From Streptomyces plumbidurans (GTDB lineage: Bacteria > Actinomycetota > Actinomycetes > Streptomycetales > Streptomycetaceae), in NCBI RefSeq assembly GCF_019857225.1, contig NZ_JAFJSY010000040.1:1-64000 (forward strand): a stretch of 64,000 nucleotides of DNA, in the 5' to 3' direction. The translations under genes were made by a program, and so were the position numbers. Positions 34,801 through 44,352 of the stretch are shown piece by piece (position 1 is the stretch's first letter; each line of letters opens with the position of its first letter). The notes below the pieces were generated by a model that did no database searches, was not told where the DNA came from, and saw nothing but the letters and a program-made list of their open reading frames with translations.

Positions 34801-35131
34801 TCAGGGTCTGAAGCTCTTCGGTACGGCCGACGAACACGGGGCTGACGGACTTGGTCTCCACGAGCCCGAGCATGGCACGGTGGTCCGGCGGTGCGGCACC
34901 GGTTTTCGCCGGAGCGGTGTCGTCCGGACGCACCGCCGCCCTCACCGCGGGGAGGTGCGGTGAGGGCGTGGGCAGGGCCTCGATGGTGCGGTTGAGGTCC
35001 GTCGTTCGGTCGGGCGTCGTTCGGTCGGGCGTCGTACGGTCGTGCGCCGTGCCGGCGTCCGTCCCGGGTTTCTTCTCCGGTGCCGTACGGCCGTCCCCCG
35101 CGCGGCCGTACTCCCGGAGCTGCCCGCTCAC
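31835..35131 (-). CDS. LAL-type (large ATP-binding LuxR) regulator
   Basis: About 1098 residues. A disordered N-terminus (1-95) contains the repeat DRTTPDRTTPDRTT. An AAA/NTPase module has Walker A GGEAGVGKTR near 128-136 and Walker B-like VVALEDLHWAD. A TPR-like helical region follows (about 450-950). The C-terminal LuxR HTH (TSRERDVLRLVAVGRTNRQI..., last 65 residues) is intact. The GTG at 35131 overlaps the 62-residue gene stop as GTGA, suggesting translational coupling; an ATG at 34873 is an alternative without ribosome site. LAL proteins often activate catabolic or antibiotic genes; the target is not evident. Confidence 0.92.
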   Translation of the reverse strand: MSGQLREYGRAGDGRTAPEKKPGTDAGTAHDRTTPDRTTPDRTTDLNRTIEALPTPSPHLPAVRAAVRPDDTAPAKTGAAPPDHRAMLGLVETKSVSPVFVGRTEELQTLNDALVRAAAGEPQALLIGGEAGVGKTRLVEEFATAACREGAVVALGGCVEIGADGLPFAPFSTALRALRRELPDDFAAAAAGQEEELTRLLPELGESSGGRHDEEGMARLFELTARLLERVAADRTVVVALEDLHWADASTRHLLAYLFRTLRTGRLVVLATYRADDIHRRHPLRPLLAELDRLRTFLRVDVGRFNRDEVGRQLAGILATEPEPTQVDAIFERSDGNAFFVEELAVCATEGCGTGLTDSLRDLLLVRVERLTDSAQRVARVVAEGGSTVEYRLLSAVAGLAEDDLIEALRAAVNANILLATPDGDGYRFRHSLVREAVSDDLLPGERSRLNRRYAEALEADPTLVPADERIMRLASYWYHAHHPAKALPAVLDASVEARCRHAYSEQLRLLERAMELWDAAPEDVRDRLRPIDYTEVYPPCGCDPATTPLRYLDILAEAAVAGRLSGERERALKITKRALHLLEDEGDPLRAAWFWVQRSRLVQALARGDGWRELGTAQQLVRGLPPSEVHAEVLDTVANWSMLHEPGPDALSAAESAVEYARMVGARETELNARITLGALLVDSGSPEPGLAEMYEVKQRALAEGVPGVAGRAYVNLPSELDAVGRTREAVPILQEGLAYTRKYGLLDSEAWVWANLSEALYSLGRWDEAADAATGALRVGLSAKPQGGGAMCLAHVALGRGDLPEAARQLAAARAHLGTHDPMPQHTLLLSRITIGIAAAEGRLLDARAELAQVLATGIPPGTQRYGWPVLLAAATAEADSRALPAAAENSAEVIQRLRDAAKKIATDAPIWLAHEQWVRAELTRAEGRDTADTWSEVVTAFERLERPYDLARVRLRLAEALLTGGGDEERDRAGELLRLARAVADHLGARPLAHSVALLAQRARLALSPAPERRNADPVEALGLTSRERDVLRLVAVGRTNRQIAEELFISPKTASVHVSNILGKLGVAGRGEAAAVAHRLGLFPTGDGDRMVAG

Positions 35132-35316
35132 GCGGCGCGGGCGTTCGACCGGAGCCGGCGCAGGCCCGGGATATGGGACTCGTGCTCCGCGGAGCGTGCG
35201 GCGGCCTCGCGGCGGGCGGCACGCCGGCTGCGGACGGCCTCGCGGACCTGGCGCTCCTGCTCGGCCTGGCGGATCAGTTCGGCGGAGCGGATCTGGGCGT
35301 ACTCGTACTCGTACAT
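35128..35316 (-). CDS. 62-residue charged helical protein
   Basis: MYEYEYAQIRSAELIRQAEQ... is a continuous amphipathic, Arg/Glu/Ala-rich helix (residues 8-48) with no membrane segment. AAGGGA lies six bases before the ATG at 35316. The TGA overlaps the LuxR GTG, so it is the first cistron of the regulator operon. Function unknown; it could be an accessory or coupling peptide for the LAL protein. Confidence 0.75.
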   Translation of the reverse strand: MYEYEYAQIRSAELIRQAEQERQVREAVRSRRAARREAAARSAEHESHIPGLRRLRSNARAA

Positions 35317-35460
35317 GTTGTGTCCCTTGTGAGATGTGGTGTTCGGCTTCGCTTTCTGCGATGCCTTTACCTTCGTCTCCAAGGGGGGTCCGCCACATCG
35401 GGAGAGTTCCGCATCTTCGGCCCGGCCAGGGGCCTTAGACACGCAGGAGGGGCCTCAGAA

Positions 35461-35483
35461 CATCCGTAAGGTGCTCACGGATG
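35461..35483 (-). terminator. Hairpin downstream of the 35513 gene
   Basis: CATCCGT / ACGGATG arms at 35461-35483, flanked by further imperfect pairing (GAGGGG near 35448 with CCCCTC near 35492). Probably ends the 199-residue membrane protein transcript. Confidence 0.5.
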
Positions 35484-35512
35484 CCCTAAGACCCCTCAGG
35501 ACCTGCGGTGGC

Positions 35513-36112
35513 TCAGCTGACGGACGGCAGGCCGAGCAGGACGTCGGTGTACTTCAGGACGGCCAGGAGCAGGCCGATGACGCCGAGCGCGACACCGCCC
35601 CAGGCGACCGACTTGATCCACACGGCCTGCGGCCTGCCCGGGGTCCCGAACGCGGGCCGGGCGAGCACGACGACGCCGATGACCAGGCCGAGAAGGGCGA
35701 AGATGCCGCCCCACAGCGCGGTGGCGTGCCAGGCGTTGCCGTAGCCCTCGTCGAGGAGCTTGGAGACGCTGCTGTTCTGGGAGCTCTGGGCGTGCAGCTG
35801 GCCGATGAGCGACTGGCGCGCGGACGCGACGGTGCCCACCCAGCTGCCGGTCAGCGAGACGATGCCGAGCGCGGCGGAGACGACGGCGCCCGCGCCCTGG
35901 CCGACACCGGAGGGCTGCACGCCCTCGGCGTCGTCGGACTCGGCAAGGTCGGCCTGAGCGGTCGCCTCCTCGGGGGTCTCCTCGGCAGTGTCCTCGGCGG
36001 TCTTCTCGCTCGCCTCGGGCGCCTCGGTCGCGGTGGCGTCCACCGTGTCCTCCTCGGGCTTCACTTCTGCGGCCTCGTTCTTGGCCTCGTCAACAGTCTT
36101 GCTGGTTCCCAT
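35513..36112 (-). CDS. Acidic-tailed three-TM membrane protein
   Basis: 199 residues from Met at 36112. The first 65 residues are a low-complexity Glu/Ala/Thr-rich acidic stretch; three membrane segments follow (about 72-95, 130-150 and 170-190), the first joined to a Ser/Gln-rich loop. No family recognised. A start three codons upstream is possible. It looks like a membrane anchor with a disordered cytoplasmic tail. Confidence 0.75.
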   Translation of the reverse strand: MGTSKTVDEAKNEAAEVKPEEDTVDATATEAPEASEKTAEDTAEETPEEATAQADLAESDDAEGVQPSGVGQGAGAVVSAALGIVSLTGSWVGTVASARQSLIGQLHAQSSQNSSVSKLLDEGYGNAWHATALWGGIFALLGLVIGVVVLARPAFGTPGRPQAVWIKSVAWGGVALGVIGLLLAVLKYTDVLLGLPSVS

Positions 36113-36212
36113 ACCTCGCACCGTACGGACGCTGTCTGAGAAGTCTCTGAGAGATCACCGGGGCGATCCGCCGAGCCTCTCCTTACTGATCTGAGTGCTA
36201 CTGATCTGAGTG

Positions 36213-36788
36213 CTACTGATCTGTGTGTTCGGCACGCGCGCGTGCCGCGCGCCACTCCGGGGCGAGGATCGACCACACCTCGAGGTCGTGCCGCACCCCA
36301 CCATAGGGGTGCGCCTGGCGTCGTACGCCATCCCGGGTCATTCCGAGGCGGCGGGCGACGTTCAGGCTGGGCACATTCCCGGACGCGGCCACCCATTCGA
36401 CGCGGTGGATGCCGCGCTCCTCGACCGCCCAGTCGATCAGCACCCGCATCGCGCGGGTGATCAGTCCGCGGCCGGTCGCGGCGGGCTCCAGCCAGCAGCC
36501 GACCTCGCAGTTGCCGCTCTGCGCGTCGAAGTTCAGCGTGAGCACCCCGCCCACGAGCTTTCCGTCCAGCCAGATGCCGTGGTACGAGGCGGTGTCGGCG
36601 GCGCGCAGGTCGGCGTAGCGCTGGAGCGTCTCGCGGGCGGTGGTGGCGTCGACGACGGTCGAGCCGAACGGGATGAACCGCCCGATGAACTCCCGCCCGC
36701 GCTCCAGATGCGCGAGAAACTCCTCGGCGTGCCACGGCTCCAGCGGCCGCAGCTGCGCTCCGTCGTCACCCAGGGATATCGCGTACAT
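36213..36788 (-). CDS. GNAT acetyltransferase, RimJ/RimL-type
   Basis: 191 residues, MYAISLGDDGAQLRPLEPWHAEEF at the start (quoted in part: MYAISLGDD). Acetyl-CoA site region ATGRGLITRAMRVLIDWAVE and the C-terminal SLNVARRLGM are typical of ribosomal-protein or amino-acid N-acetyltransferases. Its ATG at 36788 lies 23 bases inside the MmpL gene, so translation is coupled to it. Confidence 0.88.
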   Translation of the reverse strand: MYAISLGDDGAQLRPLEPWHAEEFLAHLERGREFIGRFIPFGSTVVDATTARETLQRYADLRAADTASYHGIWLDGKLVGGVLTLNFDAQSGNCEVGCWLEPAATGRGLITRAMRVLIDWAVEERGIHRVEWVAASGNVPSLNVARRLGMTRDGVRRQAHPYGGVRHDLEVWSILAPEWRAARARAEHTDQ

Positions 36789-39009
36789 CCTCGTCCTGCC
36801 CCTTCGCCAGTACGTCCGCCACCTCGGCGTCCGTCGCCGCGGCCAGCCTTTCATGGGCGGCGCGGCACTCGGGCGGCTCGATGCTGATCCGGGGCAGCCG
36901 GACGTCCAGCCAGCGGGGCAGCCACCAGTTGGCGCCGCCGAGCAGGTGCATGAGGGCCGGCACCAGCAGGGTGCGCAGTACGAAGGCGTCGAGCGCGACG
37001 GCGGAGGCGAGCGCGATGCCGAACATCGCGATCACGCGGTCGCCGCTGAGGACGAAGGCGAGGAAGACCGAGATCATGATGACCGCGGCGGAGTTGATCA
37101 CGCGGCTGGTCTCGGCGAGCCCGACGCGGACCGCGCGCCGGTTGTCGCCGGTCTCCAGCCACTCCTCGTACATCCGGCTGACCAGGAAGACCTGGTAGTC
37201 CATGGAGAGCCCGAAGAGGACGGAGACCATGATCACCGGGAGGAAGGGCTCGATGGGGCCGGCGCGGCCGAGGCCGAGCAGTTCGCTCCCCCACCCCCAC
37301 TGGAAGATCGCGACCACGACACCGAAGGCGGCGGCGACCGCGGCGACGTTCATCGCGGCGGCCTTCGCCGGGATGCCGACGGACCGGAAGGCGAGCAGCA
37401 GCAGGAGGCAGCCGAGGCCGATGACGACGCCGATGAACAGGGGCAGCTTGCCGACGATGACGTCCGCGAAGTCGTCGTAGCTGGCGGTCACCCCGCCGAC
37501 GTGCACGTCCAGTGAGGTGCCGGTCTCGGCGCGCGGCAGCACCTCGGTGCGCAGCCGGTCGACGAGGTCGCTGGTCCTCTGCGACTGGGGCTGCGAGGTC
37601 GGGACGATGGTGAAGTACGCGGTGTCGCCGCCGGTGTTGTACGTCACCGGGGTCGCCGAGGCGACGCCCTCCGTGGTGCGGATGGTGGCGTCGAGGTTGT
37701 CGAGCGCGAGCCGGTCCTCGGCGCCGTTGACCTTGGTGACCAGGGTGAGCGGGCCGTTGACGCCGGGTCCGAAGCCCTCCGCGAGGAGGTCGTAGGCCTG
37801 CCTGGTCGTCGACGCCTTGGGGTCGTTGCCCTGGTCGGAGGTGCCCAGGTGCAGGGAGAGGGTGGGCAGCGCGAGGACGGTCATGACGGCGAGCGCGATC
37901 ACGCCGAGCACCTTGGGGTGGCGCTCCACGAACGCCGACCAGCGGTGGGCGAACCCGGTCGGCAGCTCGGGCTGCGGCCCGTGCTCCGCCAGGCGCCGCC
38001 GCTCGCGCCGGCTCAGGGCGTGCATGCCGATGAAGGACAGCAGGGCCGGGAGCAGCGTCACGGAGGCGGCGACCGTCAGGACGACGGTCAGGCAGGCGGC
38101 GATCGCCACGCCGTTGAGGAAGCTCAGCCGGAGGATCAGCATCCCGAGCAGGGCGATGCACACCGTGGCGCCCGCGAAGACCACGGCGCGTCCCGTGGTC
38201 GTCACGGCATGGGTGGCCGCCTCGGTCACGGACAGCCCGCGTTTGAGTCCGCGCCGGTGTCTGGTGACGATGAAGAGCGCGTAGTCGATGCCGACACCGA
38301 GGCCGATCAGCATGCCGAGCATGGGCGCGAAGTCGGCGACGGTCATGGCGTGCCCGAGCAGCGCGATGCCGGCGTACGCGGTGCCGACGCCGACCAGCGC
38401 GGTCGCGATGGGCAGCACGGAGGCGGCGGGTGAGCCGAAGGCGAGGAGGAGCACGACTGCCGCGACGACCACGCCGACGATCTCGGCGAGATGCCCGCCG
38501 CCGGACTCGGTGAGCGCGACGGCGCTGCCGCCCAGTTCGACCTGGAGCCCGTCGGTGTCGGCGGACTCGGCGGTGCGGACGACGGCCTCGGCCTCGGACT
38601 TGGAGATGTCCTCGGCGCGGTCCGCGAAGCCGATCGTGGCGTACGCGGTGTGTCCGTCGGCGCTGATCCGGCCCGTGCCCTGGCCGTCGTACGGGCTGCT
38701 CACGGAGGCCACCGCGGGCAGGTCCGCGATCCTGTCCAGGGTCTGGGTCATCGTCTGCTCGACGTCCGCCGCGCGCACGGTGCCGGAGGTGGTGTGCCAG
38801 ACGACGGTGTCGCTGTCGCCGCCGAGTCCGGGGAATCCGTCCTGCAGCAGTGCGGTGGCGGCGCCCGATTCGGTGCCGGGGGCCTCGTAGTCGTTCGAGT
38901 ACGACGAGCCGACGACGGCGGCGGCCGCGCTCACTGCGCCGAACGCGAGGAGCCAGAGGAGAACCGCGGCGAGGCGGTGGCGAACGCACCAACGGGCAAG
39001 GGCTGCCAC
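36766..39009 (-). CDS. MmpL/RND-family transporter
   Basis: 747 residues with two repeats, each one N-terminal membrane helix, a large extracytoplasmic loop and five membrane helices. Proton-relay Asp-Tyr pairs appear in GLGVGIDYALF (about 238-248) and LFGLSMDYQVF (about 590-600). Such proteins export lipids or hydrophobic compounds. The last 50 residues are cytoplasmic and acidic. Likely co-transcribed with the overlapping GNAT gene. Confidence 0.93.
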   Translation of the reverse strand: MAALARWCVRHRLAAVLLWLLAFGAVSAAAAVVGSSYSNDYEAPGTESGAATALLQDGFPGLGGDSDTVVWHTTSGTVRAADVEQTMTQTLDRIADLPAVASVSSPYDGQGTGRISADGHTAYATIGFADRAEDISKSEAEAVVRTAESADTDGLQVELGGSAVALTESGGGHLAEIVGVVVAAVVLLLAFGSPAASVLPIATALVGVGTAYAGIALLGHAMTVADFAPMLGMLIGLGVGIDYALFIVTRHRRGLKRGLSVTEAATHAVTTTGRAVVFAGATVCIALLGMLILRLSFLNGVAIAACLTVVLTVAASVTLLPALLSFIGMHALSRRERRRLAEHGPQPELPTGFAHRWSAFVERHPKVLGVIALAVMTVLALPTLSLHLGTSDQGNDPKASTTRQAYDLLAEGFGPGVNGPLTLVTKVNGAEDRLALDNLDATIRTTEGVASATPVTYNTGGDTAYFTIVPTSQPQSQRTSDLVDRLRTEVLPRAETGTSLDVHVGGVTASYDDFADVIVGKLPLFIGVVIGLGCLLLLLAFRSVGIPAKAAAMNVAAVAAAFGVVVAIFQWGWGSELLGLGRAGPIEPFLPVIMVSVLFGLSMDYQVFLVSRMYEEWLETGDNRRAVRVGLAETSRVINSAAVIMISVFLAFVLSGDRVIAMFGIALASAVALDAFVLRTLLVPALMHLLGGANWWLPRWLDVRLPRISIEPPECRAAHERLAAATDAEVADVLAKGQDEDVRDIPG

Positions 39010-39208
39010 GAACGAGCTCCCGGGGCGATTTGTGGATCTTTGGCCGGGAACAGTCGCTCACAGGGTGAACGGCCCGCAAAGAACGTATGAGCCATGCGAG
39101 GACCACTCTTGCAGGCAGAAGTGATCGTTCATGCCCTTCGTGTGGCTATTCACAGGAATGGGAGGCAGATCACAGGACAGTAACGACGACTCTGTCACCT
39201 CGGTCGAA

Positions 39209-39562
39209 TCAGTCGAACTGGTCTCCCACTGCCATCACCATCACTCCGGCGACCAGCAGCCACAGCGCGCGCCGGGTACGCCCGCGGGAGCCGAGCACCG
39301 CGGCCAGGGCACAGACGGCGGCGCCGACGGCATAGGCGGCGGGTGCGCGCGCCGGCGCGGAGCCGAAGGCCCGCAGCACGGCCGCGGCCAGTCCGGCCAG
39401 GGCCAGCAGCGTTCCCGTCCCGACCGCCACCCAACGGGCCCGCCGCGCGTCCCCGGCCGGATCCGTCGGATCCACGGCGTCGTCCATGTCCACGGCTTCA
39501 TGGTCCACGGCTTCGTCGTCCACGGCCTCGTCCGGAATCTCGGAATCAGCGCGTCCGTTCAT
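39209..39562 (-). CDS. Small membrane protein with an acidic repeat
   Basis: 117 residues from the ATG at 39562. Residues 8-35 are an acidic repeat (DEAVD-DEAVD-HEAVD-MDDAVD), then two or three membrane segments to the end. No family recognised. Divergent from the methyltransferase. Confidence 0.65.
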   Translation of the reverse strand: MNGRADSEIPDEAVDDEAVDHEAVDMDDAVDPTDPAGDARRARWVAVGTGTLLALAGLAAAVLRAFGSAPARAPAAYAVGAAVCALAAVLGSRGRTRRALWLLVAGVMVMAVGDQFD

Positions 39563-39760
39563 GGCGGGCGAGAGTAGCGCGTCCGTCTGGGAATCCGGCC
39601 GGGAAACCCGCTGCGGGCCACCCCGGGCAACTGTTAGCTTCCGCTGATCAGCCGTCACCGGCTCCTCGCCGACGACCGAAGCGGGTGCGTTGTTTGAAGG
39701 TCCGACCGAGCTCCTCAGCATCACCTTCCCCTACGAAGACCCCAAGGAGCCCGTTCACCG

Positions 39761-40570
39761 ATGTCCGATCCACGTTCCAGGACCTCGCCCGACCCGGACC
39801 CTCTCACTGACCGTGTGAACCACCCGGCCTACCCGCGCAGCAGCCAGTACGACGCCCGCTGGACCGTCGAGAACCAGATGGGCCCGAACGCCCTGTGGCT
39901 GCTGGAGTGGCTGGCCCCCGCCCTGGGCCTGGACGCCCTGCGCCCATGTGCGCGGGTGCTCGATCTGGGCTGCGGCCGCGCGATGACGTCGATCTTCCTG
40001 GCGCGGGAGTTCCACGCCCAGGTCACGGCGGCCGACCTGTGGGTGAAGCCCGACGACAACGCCCGGCGCATCGCCGAGGCCGGGTTCGCCGACCGGGTGC
40101 TGCCCGTGCACGCCGAGGCTCATGAACTGCCGTTCGCCGAGGGCGGTTTCGACGCGATCGTGAGCGTCGACGCCTATCAGTACTTCGGCACCGACGACCT
40201 CTATCTGCCCACGCTCACCCGGCTGCTGAAGCCCGGCGGGCGGATCGGCGTCGTCGTACCGGCACTGCGCGAGGAACCGGCGGGCGCCGAACCGCCCGAG
40301 CATCTCGCGCCCTGGTGGGAGCCCGACTTCTGGTGCTTCCACTCCCCCGGCTGGTGGCGGCGCCACTGGACCCGCAGCGGGGCCGTCGAGGTCGAGGCGG
40401 CCGACTGGCAGCCGGACGGCTGGCGGGACTGGCTGCTGTGGTGCGAGGTGGTCTCCGAGGAGAGCCCGGAGGAGTTCCATCGCACGATGGCCCGCCGGGT
40501 CGGCGAGATGGTGCGGGCCGACGAGGGCCGCATGCTCGGTTTCGTACGGGTCGTCGGACGCCGTACGTAG
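39761..40570 (+). CDS. Class I SAM-dependent methyltransferase
   Basis: 269 residues. Motif I VLDLGCGRAMTS (about 66-77), an acidic motif II region AADLWVKPDD and post-motif LKPGGRIGVVVP identify a Rossmann-fold methyltransferase of the Methyltransf_11/25 type. AAGGAG lies 11 bases before the ATG. The Trp-rich C-terminal half (WWEPDFWCFHSPGWW) is unusual and may form the substrate site. Substrate unknown. Confidence 0.85.
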   Translation: MSDPRSRTSPDPDPLTDRVNHPAYPRSSQYDARWTVENQMGPNALWLLEWLAPALGLDALRPCARVLDLGCGRAMTSIFLAREFHAQVTAADLWVKPDDNARRIAEAGFADRVLPVHAEAHELPFAEGGFDAIVSVDAYQYFGTDDLYLPTLTRLLKPGGRIGVVVPALREEPAGAEPPEHLAPWWEPDFWCFHSPGWWRRHWTRSGAVEVEAADWQPDGWRDWLLWCEVVSEESPEEFHRTMARRVGEMVRADEGRMLGFVRVVGRRT

Positions 40571-40628
40571 CCTGCCGCACCCGGCGCGCCGCACCCGGCA
40601 TGTCGCGGACAGCACGCCGCAGACAGCC

Positions 40629-40663
40629 GTACGGCCCCGGAGGTCACGCCTCCGGGGCCGTAC
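40629..40663. terminator. Bidirectional terminator between methyltransferase and gatB
   Basis: A 15-bp perfect inverted repeat (GTACGGCCCCGGAGG and complement) around TCACG, between two converging stop codons. Confidence 0.85.
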
Positions 40664-40676
40664 CGCGTGCTGCCGC

Positions 40677-42191
40677 TCAGCCCTCGCTGACGCCCAGCTT
40701 CTCAAGGATCAGCTCCTTGACGCGGGCCGCGTCGGCCTGGCCGCGGGTGGCCTTCATGACCGCGCCGACCAGGGCGCCGGCCGCGGCCACCTTGCCGCCG
40801 CGGATCTTGTCGGCGATGCCCGGGTTGCCGGCGATGGCCTCGTCGACGGCGGTGCCGAGCGCCGAGTCGTCGGAGACGACCTTGAGGCCGCGCTTGTCGA
40901 CGACCTCGTCCGGGGTGCCCTCGCCCGCGAGGACGCCCTCGATGACCTGGCGCGCCAGCTTGTCGTTCAGGTCGCCCTTGGAGACCAGCTCGGTGACCCG
41001 GGCGACCTGCGCCGGGGTGATCGCCAGCTCGTCCAGCGAGGTGCCCGACTCGTTGGCGCTGCGCGCCAGTTCGCCCATCCACCACTTGCGGGCGGAGGCG
41101 GCGTCGGAGCCGGCGTCGATGGTGGCGACGATCGGCTCCAGCGCACCGGCGTTCAGGATCGCCTGCATGTCGGTGGCCGTGATGCCCCACTCGGCGAGCA
41201 GCCGGGTGCGGCGGGCCAGCGGCATCTCGGGCAGGGCGCCGCGGATCTCCTCGACCCACTCGCGCGAGGGCGCCACCGGGACGAGGTCGGGCTCCGGGAA
41301 GTACCGGTAGTCCTCGGCCTCCTCCTTCACCCGGCCCGAGGTCGTGGACCCCGTGTCCTCGTGGAAGTGGCGGGTCTCCTGGATGATCGTGCCGCCGGAC
41401 GACAGCACGGCCGCGTGCCGCTGGATCTCGAAGCGGGCCGCACGCTCCACGGACCGCAGCGAGTTGACGTTCTTCGTCTCCGAGCGGGTGCCGAACTTCT
41501 CGGTGCCGTTGGGGCGCAGCGACAGGTTCACGTCGCAGCGCATCTGGCCCATCTCCATCCGGGCCTCGGAGACACCGAGCGCCCGGATGAGCTCGCGCAG
41601 CTCACGGACGTACGCCTTCGCCACCTCGGGGGCGCGCTCGCCGGCGCCCTCGATCGGCTTGGTGACGATCTCGATGAGCGGGATGCCGGCGCGGTTGTAG
41701 TCGAGCAGCGAGTGGGAGGCGCCGTGGATACGGCCCGTCGCGCCGCCCACGTGCAGCGACTTGCCGGTGTCCTCCTCCATGTGGGCGCGCTCGATCTGGA
41801 CGCGGAAGGTCTCGCCGTCCTCCAGCTGTACGTCGAGATAGCCGTTGTGGGCGATCGGCTCGTCGTACTGGGAGGTCTGGAAGTTCTTCGGCATGTCCGG
41901 ATAGAAGTAGTTCTTCCGGGCGAAGCGGCACCACTCGGCGATCTCGCAGTTCAGCGCGAGACCGATCTTGATCGCCGACTCGACGCCGGTCGCGTTGACG
42001 ACCGGGAGCGCGCCGGGCAGGCCGAGGCAGGTCGGGCAGGTCTGGGAGTTGGGCTCGGCGCCCAGCTCGGTCGAACACCCGCAGAACATCTTCGTCTTGG
42101 TGCCGAGTTCGACATGGACCTCGAGGCCCATGACGGGGTCGTACGACGCGAGAGCGTCCTCGTACGACACCAGGTCGGTCGTGGTGGTCAC
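40677..42191 (-). CDS. gatB: Asp-tRNA(Asn)/Glu-tRNA(Gln) amidotransferase subunit B
   Basis: 504 residues; kinase/tRNA-binding subunit of GatCAB, which converts misacylated Glu-tRNA(Gln) and Asp-tRNA(Asn). VMGLEVHVELGTKTKMFC opens the cradle domain; the Cys set CGCS...CPTC (residues 38-56) forms the zinc site. The YqeY-like tail domain occupies roughly 355-500. Last gene of the gat operon, ahead of a strong terminator. Confidence 0.98.
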   Translation of the reverse strand: MTTTTDLVSYEDALASYDPVMGLEVHVELGTKTKMFCGCSTELGAEPNSQTCPTCLGLPGALPVVNATGVESAIKIGLALNCEIAEWCRFARKNYFYPDMPKNFQTSQYDEPIAHNGYLDVQLEDGETFRVQIERAHMEEDTGKSLHVGGATGRIHGASHSLLDYNRAGIPLIEIVTKPIEGAGERAPEVAKAYVRELRELIRALGVSEARMEMGQMRCDVNLSLRPNGTEKFGTRSETKNVNSLRSVERAARFEIQRHAAVLSSGGTIIQETRHFHEDTGSTTSGRVKEEAEDYRYFPEPDLVPVAPSREWVEEIRGALPEMPLARRTRLLAEWGITATDMQAILNAGALEPIVATIDAGSDAASARKWWMGELARSANESGTSLDELAITPAQVARVTELVSKGDLNDKLARQVIEGVLAGEGTPDEVVDKRGLKVVSDDSALGTAVDEAIAGNPGIADKIRGGKVAAAGALVGAVMKATRGQADAARVKELILEKLGVSEG

Positions 42192-42204
42192 TGAAACTTC
42201 CCTC

Positions 42205-42461
42205 TCAGCCCAGCAGGACGTCGTCGTCGCCCAGCCGCTTGAGCTCGCGGTACAGGACGGCGAGGCCGGTGACGATGCCGACGGCGGCGACGGTCGCGTC
42301 GATCAGGCGCAGCGCGTCCTGCTCGGAGCGCGCCTTCTTGATCCGCTTGGCAACACCGAACGCGCCGAAGGCGGTGGTGGCGATGGACACGTACATACCG
42401 GACTTGGACTTCTTGAAGTCCTGAGCCTTGGTCAGCGTCTTGCCTGTCTTGCCTGACTTGG

Positions 42462-42465
<4 letters not shown>
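42205..42465 (-). CDS. 86-residue membrane-associated protein within the gat operon
   Basis: Starts at a GTG whose first bases overlap the gatA TGA (GTGA), with GGAGG 10 bases upstream, giving TKSGKTGKTLTKAQDFKKSK. A Lys-rich N-terminus is followed by one or two hydrophobic segments (about 25-42 and 60-77). It ends 13 bases before gatB. No family recognised; translationally coupled to gatA. Confidence 0.75.
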
Positions 42466-43961
<1,496 letters not shown>

Positions 43962-43966
43962 GGGAT

Positions 43967-44263
43967 TCAGTCCTCCCCCAGGATCTGCGGCACCTTGAAA
44001 CGCTGCTGCTCCTGGGCCGGGGCGCCGGAGAGCGCCTGCTCGGGGGTGAGCGACGGACGGACCTCGTCCTTGCGCATGACGTTCGTCAGCGGGAGCGGGT
44101 GCGAGGTCGGCGGTACGTCTTGGTCGGCGACCTCACTGACGCGGGCGACCGCGCCGATGATGTCGTCCAGCTGGCCTGCGAAGTGGTCGAGTTCTTCGGG
44201 CTTCAGCTCCAGACGCGCCAGCCGGGCGAGGTGGGCGACCTCCTCGCGCGTGATGCCAGGCAT
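43967..44263 (-). CDS. gatC: GatCAB amidotransferase subunit C
   Basis: 98 residues; wraps between GatA and GatB as a stabiliser. VAHLARLARLEL, LDHFAGQLDDII and the C-terminal LRxD-like NVMRKDEVRPSL are characteristic. First gene of the operon. Confidence 0.97.
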   Translation of the reverse strand: MPGITREEVAHLARLARLELKPEELDHFAGQLDDIIGAVARVSEVADQDVPPTSHPLPLTNVMRKDEVRPSLTPEQALSGAPAQEQQRFKVPQILGED

Positions 44264-44302
44264 GCAGCGATCCTCTGGGGTGAGTGTGTGTGATGTGCGA
44301 CT

Positions 44303-44322
44303 GGCCCCAATCCTATGGGGCC
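44303..44322 (-). terminator. Small hairpin after the cupin gene
   Basis: GGCCCCA / TGGGGCC with a six-base loop, 30 bases beyond the cupin stop and just upstream of gatC. Confidence 0.5.
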
Positions 44323-44352
44323 GGAGCCCGTGGCCGTTAAACGGTTTACGGC

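Noticed and set aside
31403..34963. Very long plus-strand open frame (over 1100 codons)
   Set aside because: Antisense shadow of the LAL regulator and neighbours; Gly/Val/Ala-rich composition with no domains, caused by GC bias.
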